Part shown: piece by piece, positions 25,881-34,080 of the stretch
How the letters are laid out: each line of letters begins with the position of its first letter
Numbering within the stretch: position 1 is the first letter of the stretch
Assembly: GCA_016765135.1 (NCBI GenBank)
Contig: JAESQN010000028.1
Location: forward strand, 47,652-111,651
DNA from: Robiginitomaculum sp.
GTDB taxonomy: Bacteria > Pseudomonadota > Alphaproteobacteria > Caulobacterales > Maricaulaceae
Direction of reading: 5' to 3'
Length of the DNA: 64,000 nucleotides
Notes under the pieces: generated by a model
What the model saw: the letters and a program-made list of their open reading frames with translations, nothing else
Database searches by the model: none
What the model was told of the DNA's origin: nothing
Program-made: the position numbers and the translations under genes

Positions 25881-27287
25881 ATGGGAAAACCCGCCAGTAT
25901 TTTTGTTTGCCAATCTTGCGGCAGCGTTCACGGTAAATGGGCCGGGCGCTGTGATGCGTGCGGGGAATGGAATGTGTTGGTGGAGGAAATTCCTTCGCAG
26001 AACCAACCACGTAAGACAGGCCGGCGGAAAAGTCGCGGCATTGATTTTGTTGGTCTGTCTGGGGATGCAGTTGATCCGCCGCGCCTCAGTACCGGGATTG
26101 AGGAGCTTAACCGGGTGACGGGCGGGGGGCTGGTGCCAGGTTCAGCCTTGTTGATCGGCGGGGATCCGGGCATTGGCAAATCGACGCTACTCCTGCAAAT
26201 GGCCGGGCACATGGCACGTTCGGGCCTCAAGACCGCCTACATTTCTGGCGAGGAAGCCACGGCTCAGGTTAAGCGCCGGGCTCGGCGGCTCGGGCTTATT
26301 GATGCACCTGTAAACCTGGCCGCCGAGACGGCACTTGGTCCCATTCTGGACGGGTTGATGGCGGAGAAGCCGGATATCATTATTATAGACTCGATCCAGA
26401 CCATGTGGACGGACCAGCTCGGTGCCGCGCCCGGGACTGTGGCCCAAGTTCGGGCCTGTTCCCAGGAACTGACACGCTATGCCAAAAAAACCGGGGCCTG
26501 TATGTTGCTGGTCGGGCATGTGACCAAGGACGGGCAAATCGCCGGGCCTCGTGTGGTCGAGCATATGGTCGATGCGGTTTTGTACTTCGAGGGCGACCGC
26601 GCAGGTCAATTCCGCATCTTGCGGGCTCATAAAAACCGTTTTGGGCCTACGGACGAAATTGGTGTGTTTGAAATGGGAACGACTGGTTTGACCGAAGTTG
26701 AAAACCCGTCCGCGCTTTTTCTTGATGGACGCGGGGAGGCCGCATCCGGTGCGGCCGTATTTGCCGGGCTTGAGGGCACGCGCCCGCTCTTAACCGAGAT
26801 ACAGGCCCTGGTCGCTCCGGCAGCTTTTGGCACACCGCGCCGGGCCGTTGTTGGCTGGGACAGCGGGCGGTTGGCGATGGTCTTGGCCGTGCTTGAGGCC
26901 AGGTGCGGGGTCAGTTTTGGCGGTAAAGATGTATATCTCAATGTAGCAGGTGGGCTTAAAATCAGCGAACCTGCAGCGGATTTGGCAGTTGCGGCGGCAT
27001 TGGTTTCGTCGGTGTTTGATACACCTTTACCGGCTGATTGTGTCGTGTTCGGCGAGATTAGCCTGTCCGGGGATGTGCGCCAGGCCTCACGTACTGATGC
27101 GCGGCTCAAGGAAGCGTCCAAGCTTGGGTTTAAGCGCGCCATTGCGGCTGCTATTGTTGCGCCCGCGTCAGAGACTAAAAGAAGGGGGAATAAAAAACTT
27201 GTCCATCAGGCGGAACAACTGCCTATTCTTGAAATCAGCACTTTGCCAGACCTGGTAAGCCGTGTACAAGCCATGAAAGACGGGTGA
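25881..27287 (+). CDS. radA: DNA repair protein RadA
   Basis: A 468-residue protein with the RadA architecture: a C4 zinc finger (C10, C13, C24, C27), a RecA-like ATPase with Walker A GDPGIGKST (about 94-102), the RadA-specific KNRFG motif (about 251-255) and a C-terminal Lon-protease-like domain. It promotes branch migration of recombination intermediates. GAGGAGCC before the ATG is a strong ribosome-binding site. cvpA and purF follow on the same strand with short spacers (55 bp, then 12 bp). Confidence 0.96.
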   Translation: MGKPASIFVCQSCGSVHGKWAGRCDACGEWNVLVEEIPSQNQPRKTGRRKSRGIDFVGLSGDAVDPPRLSTGIEELNRVTGGGLVPGSALLIGGDPGIGKSTLLLQMAGHMARSGLKTAYISGEEATAQVKRRARRLGLIDAPVNLAAETALGPILDGLMAEKPDIIIIDSIQTMWTDQLGAAPGTVAQVRACSQELTRYAKKTGACMLLVGHVTKDGQIAGPRVVEHMVDAVLYFEGDRAGQFRILRAHKNRFGPTDEIGVFEMGTTGLTEVENPSALFLDGRGEAASGAAVFAGLEGTRPLLTEIQALVAPAAFGTPRRAVVGWDSGRLAMVLAVLEARCGVSFGGKDVYLNVAGGLKISEPAADLAVAAALVSSVFDTPLPADCVVFGEISLSGDVRQASRTDARLKEASKLGFKRAIAAAIVAPASETKRRGNKKLVHQAEQLPILEISTLPDLVSRVQAMKDG

Positions 27288-27342
27288 CGATTCTTTTGTC
27301 CCTATAGACTATTTAATAAACCATTTTATCTGGGGACAGAGC

Positions 27343-27915
27343 ATGGATATAGCGGGCACAAATTTTGGCGGCTTTGATGTCGTTGTGTTTATCATTCTTG
27401 GCTTTTCAGGCATATTAGCATTTGCACGCGGTATTTCCCGTGAGTTGATCTCCATCATTGCTTTGGTTATCGGCGTGGCCGGAGCATTATTCATATTTGG
27501 GCGCTACCAAATCAATGTACAGGACTTTATTAAGCCCGCCTGGCTGGCCGATGGAGCTTTGGGGCTTGGCGTGTTTGGGTTGTTATATATCCTGTCGAGC
27601 TTTCTGATGCGCGGTTGGGCCAAATCTATTCGCGGCCAAGAGCCACCATTCCTTGATCGGCTTTTAGGGCTGGGTTTTGGGTTGGTGCGCGGGGCCGTAT
27701 TGGCTTCATTGTTCGTATTGGTTATTTCCAAATCGGCCCAAAACGAGGAGCCGGCTGACTGGATGGCGCAAGCAAAAACCTATCCGGTGTTGCGCAAAGT
27801 GGCAGACACACTCGAATCCCTGCCATTTGTCCGCGCCAGAGAAATTGCCGAAGAAATAAAAGACAAAGGCGAACAAACGGATATACTCCCGGATATCCCC
27901 CAAGGTGACCAGTAG
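27343..27915 (+). CDS. cvpA: CvpA-family membrane protein
   Basis: A 190-residue inner-membrane protein with four hydrophobic helices in the first 130 residues (starting FDVVVFIILGFSGILAFARG) and a hydrophilic tail, matching CvpA/colicin V production proteins. The family's role is uncertain, linked to envelope homeostasis. A GGGGACAG ribosome-binding site precedes the ATG. It lies directly before purF, as in many proteobacteria. Confidence 0.92.
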   Translation: MDIAGTNFGGFDVVVFIILGFSGILAFARGISRELISIIALVIGVAGALFIFGRYQINVQDFIKPAWLADGALGLGVFGLLYILSSFLMRGWAKSIRGQEPPFLDRLLGLGFGLVRGAVLASLFVLVISKSAQNEEPADWMAQAKTYPVLRKVADTLESLPFVRAREIAEEIKDKGEQTDILPDIPQGDQ

Positions 27916-27927
27916 AGGCCCGCAATT

Positions 27928-29424
27928 ATGTACCCGCAAATACACCCACAGATACCGCCCCAAATACCTCCAAAGGATTTGAATTTGTCCCCGAAAATAC
28001 GAGAGGAATGTGCGGTCTTTGGTATATATGGTGTAGATGATGCGGCGGCAGTGACGGCCCTTGGGTTGCACGCACTGCAACACCGGGGCCAGGAAGCGTG
28101 TGGTATCGCCAGTTTTGACGGGGATAAATTCCACAATGAACGCCATCTTGGCCTGGTCGGCGATAGCTTTACCGGCAGTGATCCATCCACCCGCTTGCCC
28201 GGCCATGCGGCCATTGGCCACAACCGCTATTCCACGGCCGGGGAAACTTTGCTCCGCAATACCCAGCCATTATTTGCCGATATTCCGGGTGGTGGTCTGG
28301 CTTTGGCCCATAATGGTCATTTGACCAATGCGTTTTTACTACGCGAACAATTGGTACATGATGGTGCGATTTTCCAAAGCACCAGTGACACCGAAGTTGT
28401 CTTGCATTTGGTGTCGCGCTCGCGCCGTACCACATTTATTGACAGGTTTATTGATGCTTTGCGCCAAGTCGACGGCGGTTTTGCTTTCGTTGGTTTGACC
28501 AATAAAAAATTGATAGGTGCGCGAGACCGGCTCGGCATCCGCCCATTGGTGATTGGCAAAAAAGGCGGTGCGTATATTTTGGCATCCGAGACCTGCGCCC
28601 TTGATATGATCGACGCAGAATTGGTACGCGAACTTGAGCCGGGCGAGGTGGTCGTGATCACCAAAGACGGTATAGAATTTATCCGCGCTTTCCCGAAAAT
28701 CCCGCCGCGCCCCTGCGTGTTTGAATTTGTCTATTTTGCCCGCCCCGACAGTATCGTCGGTGGGCAAAGTGTCTATGAAGTGCGCAAACGTATGGGCGAA
28801 CGCCTAGCCGCAGAATGCCCCGCCGATGTGGATATGGTTATTCCGGTGCCAGATAGCGGCGTGCCAGCCGCGCTTGGGTTTGCGCAAGCGGCCGGGTTGC
28901 CGTTCGAGCTGGGGATTATTCGCAACCATTATGTTGGTCGGACATTTATCCAACCCACCCAGGCCATTCGCGATATTGGTGTGCGGCTCAAGCATTCCGC
29001 AAATCGTAATCTGATTAAGGGCAAGAAAGTCCTGTTGGTTGACGACAGTATAGTGCGCGGCACCACGTCCAAAAAAATCGTGCGCATGATCCGTGCCGCT
29101 GGTGCGGCGGAAGTGCATTTCCGCTCTGCTTCGCCGCCGATCCGTCATCCCGATTTTTACGGCGTTGATATGCCCAGCACCGATAAATTACTGGCGGCCA
29201 ATTACGATCTGGAGGCCATGACTGAGTTACTTGGCGCGGACAGTCTCGGGTTTTTGTCCATAGATGGTTTGTATGCGGCACTGGGAGGTTTGACGCGTAA
29301 TGCCGATTATCCGCAATTTTCCGATCATTGTTTTACGGGTGATTATCCGACGTCTTTGGTGGATAATGACCGCAAAAACTGTGGAGAAAATCCGCAAATG
29401 TCTTTCCTCGTAGATGTAGCATAA
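27928..29424 (+). CDS. purF: Amidophosphoribosyltransferase PurF
   Basis: A 498-residue enzyme that makes phosphoribosylamine from PRPP and glutamine, the first step of purine synthesis. The N-terminal nucleophile cysteine is C28 in EECAVFGIYG; everything before it must be removed as a propeptide. The PRPP loop VLLVDDSIVRGTTS is near residue 372. The propeptide from the ATG is a Pro-Gln-Ile repeat built from 12 bp units (27933-27974). A TTG at 27985 has AAAGGA 6 nt upstream and would give a normal 8-residue propeptide, so the true start is unsettled. It is downstream of cvpA by 12 bp and upstream of the SDR gene by 3 bp. Confidence 0.93.
   Translation: MYPQIHPQIPPQIPPKDLNLSPKIREECAVFGIYGVDDAAAVTALGLHALQHRGQEACGIASFDGDKFHNERHLGLVGDSFTGSDPSTRLPGHAAIGHNRYSTAGETLLRNTQPLFADIPGGGLALAHNGHLTNAFLLREQLVHDGAIFQSTSDTEVVLHLVSRSRRTTFIDRFIDALRQVDGGFAFVGLTNKKLIGARDRLGIRPLVIGKKGGAYILASETCALDMIDAELVRELEPGEVVVITKDGIEFIRAFPKIPPRPCVFEFVYFARPDSIVGGQSVYEVRKRMGERLAAECPADVDMVIPVPDSGVPAALGFAQAAGLPFELGIIRNHYVGRTFIQPTQAIRDIGVRLKHSANRNLIKGKKVLLVDDSIVRGTTSKKIVRMIRAAGAAEVHFRSASPPIRHPDFYGVDMPSTDKLLAANYDLEAMTELLGADSLGFLSIDGLYAALGGLTRNADYPQFSDHCFTGDYPTSLVDNDRKNCGENPQMSFLVDVA
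27934..27975. repeat. Degenerate 12 bp repeat (about 3.5 copies) at purF 5' end
   Basis: Units of 12 bp (CCGCAAATACAC, CCACAGATACCG, CCCCAAATACCT) give the peptide PQIHPQIPPQIPPK. The region is either a repeat-derived propeptide or part of the leader if translation starts at 27985. Confidence 0.75.
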
Positions 29425-29427
29425 ATT

Positions 29428-30171
29428 ATGACAGATAAAACCGACAATCGCCCACTTGCCGGGCGGGTAACACTTGTGACCGGTGCCTCGCGAGGTATCG
29501 GTTATGCCGCCGCCATAGAGCTGGCCAAAGCCGGCTCGCATATTATAGCCACCGCCCGCACCCAAGGCGGGCTTGAGGATTTGGACGATGCCATCCGAGC
29601 CTTGGCCAAGAAGGAAAAGGGGATTGGCGAAGCGACGATCGTGCCAATGGATTTAAAGCATCCCGACGGTATCGACCAATTGGGCAAGGCGGTTTATGAG
29701 CGTTGGGGCCGCCTTGACGGTTTGCTGGCCAATGCGGGACTGCTCGGCGAAATCGCGCCGGTGCCCCATATTACACCGAAGAAATTTGACGAAACCATTG
29801 CCGTCAATGTCACGGCCAATTTTCGCCTGATCCGATCTTTCGATCAATTGCTCCGGGATGCGCCGTCGGGCCGGGCCGTGTTTATGAGTTCATCTAGCGC
29901 CCAAAGCCGCAAGGCGTTTTGGGGTGTGTATGCGGCCAGTAAATCCGCCCTTGATGCTATGGTGCAAAGCTGGGCCGAGGAAACTGAAATCACCAATCTG
30001 CGGGTTAATTTGGTTTATCCCGGCCCGGTACGCACCCAGATGCGCGCCAAAGCCATGCCCGGAGAAGACCCCGACATTCTGCCCACACCCTCCGACATAG
30101 CCAAGCGCATTGTGCCGTTACTGGCACCAGAGTACCAAGCCCACGGCGAGATTATCAACTTTAGAGATTAA
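29428..30171 (+). CDS. Short-chain dehydrogenase/reductase (SDR)
   Basis: A 247-residue classical SDR with the cofactor motif TGASRGIG (18-25), NAG in LLANAGLLG, and the catalytic YxxxK (Y168-K172, YAASK) preceded by SSSSA. It binds NAD(P)H; the substrate is unknown. It starts 3 bp after the purF stop, without a clear ribosome-binding site of its own, so it is probably cotranslated with purF. The acceptor may be a carbonyl compound, but no neighbouring gene fixes the pathway. Confidence 0.92.
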   Translation: MTDKTDNRPLAGRVTLVTGASRGIGYAAAIELAKAGSHIIATARTQGGLEDLDDAIRALAKKEKGIGEATIVPMDLKHPDGIDQLGKAVYERWGRLDGLLANAGLLGEIAPVPHITPKKFDETIAVNVTANFRLIRSFDQLLRDAPSGRAVFMSSSSAQSRKAFWGVYAASKSALDAMVQSWAEETEITNLRVNLVYPGPVRTQMRAKAMPGEDPDILPTPSDIAKRIVPLLAPEYQAHGEIINFRD

Positions 30172-30186
30172 GGACTGCACTACGGA

Positions 30187-30972
30187 TTAAGGTGGTTTTT
30201 TTGATGGGGATTGTGAGTGGGTATCGCCATTGCCCGATCCATTTGGGCCCGATCCATTTGGGTCTGGCTTGTCCGGTGATTGTGGTGGTGGGTCTTCCCC
30301 GTATTTTTGGGCCGGGCTTTCGGTTTTTGGCTCCCGGATTTTGATGCCCAATTCAGCGGGGAAAAACCTTACGGGTCTTTGGTCACGCGTGTGGAAGTGC
30401 GGTGGCTCTGAGTGTTGCGATCTCCCAATATGTTCAGCGCGAGCTAAACGCGCCGTATGTCGCACATTTCCGGTTTCGCCAGAGAACACTGGGGCGAACA
30501 CTGGGCGGACTTTACACAGCCAGCGTGGCCGGAACAGTAGCAATTTTTCAACCTCCGACAGCCTGACCAAGGCAAAGGGTTTGTATTTACGCGGCTTGTA
30601 TTTACGCGTGTGGTTTGTGTCAGGATATTTTTGCCGTTTATCAGCCATCAAACGGGGTGACATATAGGCGGCCCGGAGCCGAGAAACCCAGCTACGTATG
30701 GCAGCTTCGCCGATCACCGAGCGCACCAAGACTATACGCTCCGGGCATGCCAACACCCAGGTCTTGATCTTGAGGTTCAGATTGGTGTGGGTTTTTGTGC
30801 GCAACTCTTTGGTATGTTGCGCCAACATATGGGCGTAAAGTTTAACGTCCCTGGCCGTCCCAATGCCAAGCTCGATCACCCGCACCAACACCAAAACAAA
30901 GGCCCGCAAATCCGCAAGCGCATACAGTCCCGGCGGCGTAAGTTTGTTGATAGCTGGTAAATCTAATTTCAT
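30187..30972 (-). CDS. Hypothetical protein with basic middle and Pro/Gly/Asn-rich tail
   Basis: A 261-residue protein I do not recognise. The first 110 residues are helical (LPAINKLTPPGLYALADLRAF and RSVIGEAAIRSWVSRLRAA) and could be a small folded domain; the rest is basic and low in complexity (TRKYKPRKYKP, PNGSGPNGSG). There is no signal peptide. I chose the ATG at 30972 over an upstream TTG. Three separate short tandem duplications lie in the gene. It converges on the SDR gene with 15 bp between them. Confidence 0.6.
   Translation of the reverse strand: MKLDLPAINKLTPPGLYALADLRAFVLVLVRVIELGIGTARDVKLYAHMLAQHTKELRTKTHTNLNLKIKTWVLACPERIVLVRSVIGEAAIRSWVSRLRAAYMSPRLMADKRQKYPDTNHTRKYKPRKYKPFALVRLSEVEKLLLFRPRWLCKVRPVFAPVFSGETGNVRHTARLARAEHIGRSQHSEPPHFHTRDQRPVRFFPAELGIKIREPKTESPAQKYGEDPPPQSPDKPDPNGSGPNGSGNGDTHSQSPSKKPP
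30233..30262. repeat. Perfect 15 bp x2 tandem repeat
   Basis: CCCGATCCATTTGGG occurs twice in tandem and encodes PNGSG twice in the tail of the hypothetical protein. Identical copies imply a recent event. Confidence 0.9.
30484..30507. repeat. 12 bp x2 near-perfect tandem repeat
   Basis: GAACACTGGGGC is followed by GAACACTGGGCG and encodes PVFAPVF on the minus strand in the hypothetical protein. Confidence 0.75.
30581..30610. repeat. 15 bp x2 near-perfect tandem repeat
   Basis: TTGTATTTACGCGGC is followed by TTGTATTTACGCGTG and encodes the RKYKPRKYKP segment of the hypothetical protein. Confidence 0.85.
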
Positions 30973-31044
30973 AAAAGGACTATATGCCAAGCCGTGAAAC
31001 CGTGGATAAGGTTTTATGAATTATTTTCAAACACCGTGTTTCTC

Positions 31045-31112
31045 TGCTACCCGCGTAACCCCTCCCGCTGCGCCAGCGCCTGCGCGGCGAGAGGGGTAAC
31101 GAGTTATCGGGT
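31045..31112. repeat. Imperfect GC-rich inverted repeat in spacer
   Basis: GTAACCCCTCCCGC near 31055 pairs with GCGGCGAGAGGGGTAAC near 31083-31103 with small mismatches around a GC-rich centre. It sits in the 260 bp spacer before the secreted unknown gene and looks like a single copy of a dispersed palindromic element. The rest of the spacer shows no gene. Confidence 0.5.
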
Positions 31113-31200
31113 TTGTGCTAAGCTTACCCCATGAACACCCGCAATAAAACGAACATGGCTTGCAAGCTTCGGCGTAGGCAGAGTAATGGGAAATATAGAG

Positions 31201-31230
31201 TTGACATTATTACGTTATGACATAACATAT
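31201..31230 (+). promoter_or_regulatory. Possible promoter with operator palindrome
   Basis: A consensus -35 TTGACA (31201-31206) lies 17-18 bp before AACATAT, which ends about 6 bp from the ATG at 31236, suggesting a leaderless or very short-leader mRNA. The perfect palindrome GTTATG-A-CATAAC (31214-31226) fills the spacer, an ideal repressor site. Confidence 0.4.
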
Positions 31231-31235
31231 ACTGC

Positions 31236-32315
31236 ATGGCTGACAAGACTATATATGCAATCCTAACATTTACTGTGGCGCTCGCATTGTCCTTTAGCCT
31301 GGCTTTTGCTGGTGCGCCCAAAACCTCTACGCCAATGATTTGTGGCATCATTAATGCTGGGATTGAATTTCGTTTTGCTCAAGAAGAAGCTGCGGACATG
31401 TGCGGGATTGATGAGGGTACGGGTGATGAGCTTTGCCTGAAAAAACCGAGCCAGTCTTTCATTGTGATGGATGAAGAGTTGAGATTAAGATCGTCACATA
31501 CTTATCGTGAGCCGCTCACCTTATCTGGAGCCGTAAAGCTGACCATGCTTGAGAAAGATGAATTTAAAGGGTTATATAATGCCATAGCCACACAAAACCT
31601 GATTTTGGAAAGCACTAAGTTTCAAAGCACACTTAACACCCTTTTAGGTGCCGCAACATATGAAACAGACAACACAAAAATGGGCAACCCTGAAGTGGGT
31701 GGAAAACAGCGCCATGATGTAGTTTTGGCTTATCTCAAGCGTGAAAAATCCAGATATTCAAGAACGCGAGGCCCCACTGACCCCAAGGTTCTTGAGCTTG
31801 AGGAGCAAATAAAGGCGCGTAAAAAAGTGTGGGCTGATACGGCTGTAAAATCGGATGCAGACCTCAAAGTGGAGGTCACTTTGGGGCACCAGAAAATGTT
31901 TGATTTTCTGGCAGCTAAAGCCAAACCCAATACTGAAATTGACCACCAAGTCTTTTTGGCCAAGCGAGCTTTTGAGACCGGAAACTGGTATGCTCCTGAT
32001 AGGCCTATAGATTGTTCAGGAAAAATCTCTCCGCACAAAGATATGTATTTTATGCGCAATACAGATTTGGTGAACAGCGCAACGGGTAAAGTGTTCCCCA
32101 AATCTAGGCAGTCATATCACTGGCATCCCAAAACCTTTAACCCAATAGGCGTCATGGTGTTTGGGGGCGGAGCATATGCCCTGTTGGCGGAAAACGGTAT
32201 GGACGGTTCTCATATCATCGGGCTGGGTGGGCGGCCACGCGTGACGTTGTTACGTCGTGTTGACCTAAACTGGCAAGTCATAGCCACGAGTTCTGAAAGC
32301 CTGGTTTTTTATTGA
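31236..32315 (+). CDS. Secreted protein of unknown function
   Basis: A 359-residue protein with a clear signal peptide (AILTFTVALALSFSLAFAGA). Mature features are a Cys-containing N-terminal part (four Cys within about 40 residues: MICGI, DMCGID, ELCLKK plus one later DCSGK), a charged helical middle (VLELEEQIKARKKVWADTAV) and a C-terminal segment ending FY. I do not recognise the family and see no catalytic motif. There is no ribosome-binding site, consistent with the possible leaderless promoter. Its neighbours offer no functional clue. Confidence 0.7.
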   Translation: MADKTIYAILTFTVALALSFSLAFAGAPKTSTPMICGIINAGIEFRFAQEEAADMCGIDEGTGDELCLKKPSQSFIVMDEELRLRSSHTYREPLTLSGAVKLTMLEKDEFKGLYNAIATQNLILESTKFQSTLNTLLGAATYETDNTKMGNPEVGGKQRHDVVLAYLKREKSRYSRTRGPTDPKVLELEEQIKARKKVWADTAVKSDADLKVEVTLGHQKMFDFLAAKAKPNTEIDHQVFLAKRAFETGNWYAPDRPIDCSGKISPHKDMYFMRNTDLVNSATGKVFPKSRQSYHWHPKTFNPIGVMVFGGGAYALLAENGMDGSHIIGLGGRPRVTLLRRVDLNWQVIATSSESLVFY

Positions 32316-32344
32316 GTTTGGTTTTTATTAAATCCGGTTTTCTA

Positions 32345-33340
32345 TTAAATAATGGCTTTGCCAACCCAATCCACAAACTCTGCCATCACTGCGTCCCGTT
32401 CTGCTTTTGGCTCATTTAGAGCTTCATGGCGGCCGTGTTTTCGGATGGTGGTTTTTATGTTGGTGAGGCCGGCGGCTTTGAGACGAGCGGTTAGCTCGCT
32501 TTGGGCTTTGGCGTTTCTTGTGGACGGGTCGGCGTCTCCGCCCAATAGGTATATGGGCATGTGTTTGGGGACATTTTCCAGGCCTTTGTCCGAACTGCCG
32601 TAAGCGATCCCGGACACCACATCTTGCCACATGGACACGGTAACGGGCCAGCCGCAATCCGGGTCGGCGTCATATTCCCGGCATTCTTCCACATCTTTGG
32701 ACAGCCAATCGCAACGGGTCTGGTTGGGTTTAAATTTTTTGTTAAAAGCACCAAATGTCATGGCATTGGCAATGCTGGGCGCATTTGCGCCTTTGAATTT
32801 GTTTTCAATACGCAAGATAAGCCCGAGCAATTTCAGCGCCGGGTTTTTGGATAGATCCGCATTCCAGACGGCGCAGGCGTCGATGGTTTCCGGCCAGCGC
32901 AGCAGATAATTATATGTAAGCATAGCCCCCATGGAATGGCCAAACATTATAATGGGAATATCCTTGTGCCGTTTACGGATTTCGCCGTTGACATATTTCA
33001 TATCGGCCAGAGTTTTGTTCCAACCGTCCCCGGTAGCAAAAACGCCTTGGCGGGCGTCCGGCGCGGTGGTGGCCCCGTGGCCCCGGTGGTCTTGGGCATA
33101 CACCGCATAGCCCGCAGCGCTCAAAGTTTCGGCAAACCGGGCATAACGGCCCGCATGTTCGCCAAGCCCGTGGTTGATATGAATGATTGCTTTTGGGGAG
33201 GCTTTTGGTTTGCTCTTGATACTTCCTTTGATACTTCCTGGGGCCTTTTTGTGATAAACACACAGGCTGGCACCCGTCGGGCTGTCCCAGGCTTCGATTG
33301 TCGTATATGCGCCGTTTTGGCGGGTGGGTTCTTCTCTCAT
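32345..33340 (-). CDS. Alpha/beta hydrolase, monoacylglycerol lipase-like (S33)
   Basis: A 331-residue hydrolase of the serine aminopeptidase S33/lysophospholipase group: oxyanion region NHGLGEH (56-62), DHRGHG (84-89) and the nucleophile elbow GHSMG (134-138, Ser136); the C-terminal HGRHEALNE carries the catalytic His. No signal peptide, so cytoplasmic. Likely substrates are monoacylglycerols or lysophospholipids. A perfect 12 bp duplication gives GSIKGSIK near residue 40. It runs in the same direction as the TetR gene upstream, 66 bp apart. Confidence 0.9.
   Translation of the reverse strand: MREEPTRQNGAYTTIEAWDSPTGASLCVYHKKAPGSIKGSIKSKPKASPKAIIHINHGLGEHAGRYARFAETLSAAGYAVYAQDHRGHGATTAPDARQGVFATGDGWNKTLADMKYVNGEIRKRHKDIPIIMFGHSMGAMLTYNYLLRWPETIDACAVWNADLSKNPALKLLGLILRIENKFKGANAPSIANAMTFGAFNKKFKPNQTRCDWLSKDVEECREYDADPDCGWPVTVSMWQDVVSGIAYGSSDKGLENVPKHMPIYLLGGDADPSTRNAKAQSELTARLKAAGLTNIKTTIRKHGRHEALNEPKAERDAVMAEFVDWVGKAII
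33216..33239. repeat. Perfect 12 bp x2 in-frame tandem repeat
   Basis: TTGATACTTCCT occurs twice in tandem in the alpha/beta hydrolase gene, duplicating GSIK in a non-catalytic N-terminal stretch. Confidence 0.9.
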
Positions 33341-33406
33341 GGCCTTATCATAGGTGTAAATCCCGCCTGATTACCAGTTTTAATTTTCCAGTCTTTAATT
33401 TGGAAG

Positions 33407-33997
33407 CTATTTCGGGCTTAGACCGGTGAAAAATGTGGCGACGGATTTGGTGAGCAGGGTTTCGTAATCCTGGGCACTGAACGCGAAGGATTTAAGCCCC
33501 ATTGCGCTGGCGATGAACAATTGTGCCAATTCCCGCGCCGCCAAATTATCAGGCCCGCCAGAAATCTGCCCGGATTTGAGGCCGGATTGCAGCTCGCCCG
33601 TCAACATGCGCAAAAATCTGTCGTCGGCTTCGGCGTTGATGTCAGCGGAAATGCTTTTGCTCATATCGAAAATCTCGGTTCCGTGAGCGGTATCATAAAC
33701 CAGAGCATAGAGCGGGGTCATGCGGGCGGTCGTAGCATTGGCAATACGGATTTTGAGAGGCAAGTTTTTGGCCAGTTCACTCTTAGCATCGGCCAGAGTT
33801 TGATTGTGGATTTTTTCCGTAACCGAGCGAAAAATATCGGTCTTGTCTTTAAACACCAAATAAAGCGCCGAGCGCGATATGTCAGATGCCAAGGCGATGT
33901 CCGCCATGCTGGTGCGCTTAAATCCGTATTGTTTGACGCAGTTAAATGCGGCTTGCAAAATACGGTCGGTTTTGTTGGTGGGGTCAAAGCTTTTCAT
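33407..33997 (-). CDS. TetR/AcrR-family transcriptional regulator
   Basis: A 196-residue regulator with the TetR helix-turn-helix (RILQAAFNCVKQYGFKRTS then MADIALASDISRSALYLVF) and a ligand-binding C-terminal domain. The ATG at 33997 is preferred over an upstream one at 34036, which would place coding sequence over the operator palindrome. It is divergent from the DFR-like reductase gene and probably autoregulates while controlling that gene and perhaps the hydrolase 66 bp downstream. Confidence 0.9.
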   Translation of the reverse strand: MKSFDPTNKTDRILQAAFNCVKQYGFKRTSMADIALASDISRSALYLVFKDKTDIFRSVTEKIHNQTLADAKSELAKNLPLKIRIANATTARMTPLYALVYDTAHGTEIFDMSKSISADINAEADDRFLRMLTGELQSGLKSGQISGGPDNLAARELAQLFIASAMGLKSFAFSAQDYETLLTKSVATFFTGLSPK

Positions 33998-34009
33998 GGT
34001 GATTGACAC

Positions 34010-34037
34010 ATTGACAAAATATCTATAATTTGTCAAT
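34010..34037. promoter_or_regulatory. Probable TetR operator
   Basis: ATTGACAAA and TTTGTCAAT are perfect 9 bp inverted repeats around a 10 bp AT spacer, between the divergent TetR and reductase genes. The arms contain TTGACA -35-like sequences on both strands and TATAAT (34024-34029) lies in the spacer, so binding would occlude both promoters. Confidence 0.75.
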
Positions 34038-34080
34038 TCAATAAGAATAATACCAACAAGAACAATAAAGGGATTAAGTA

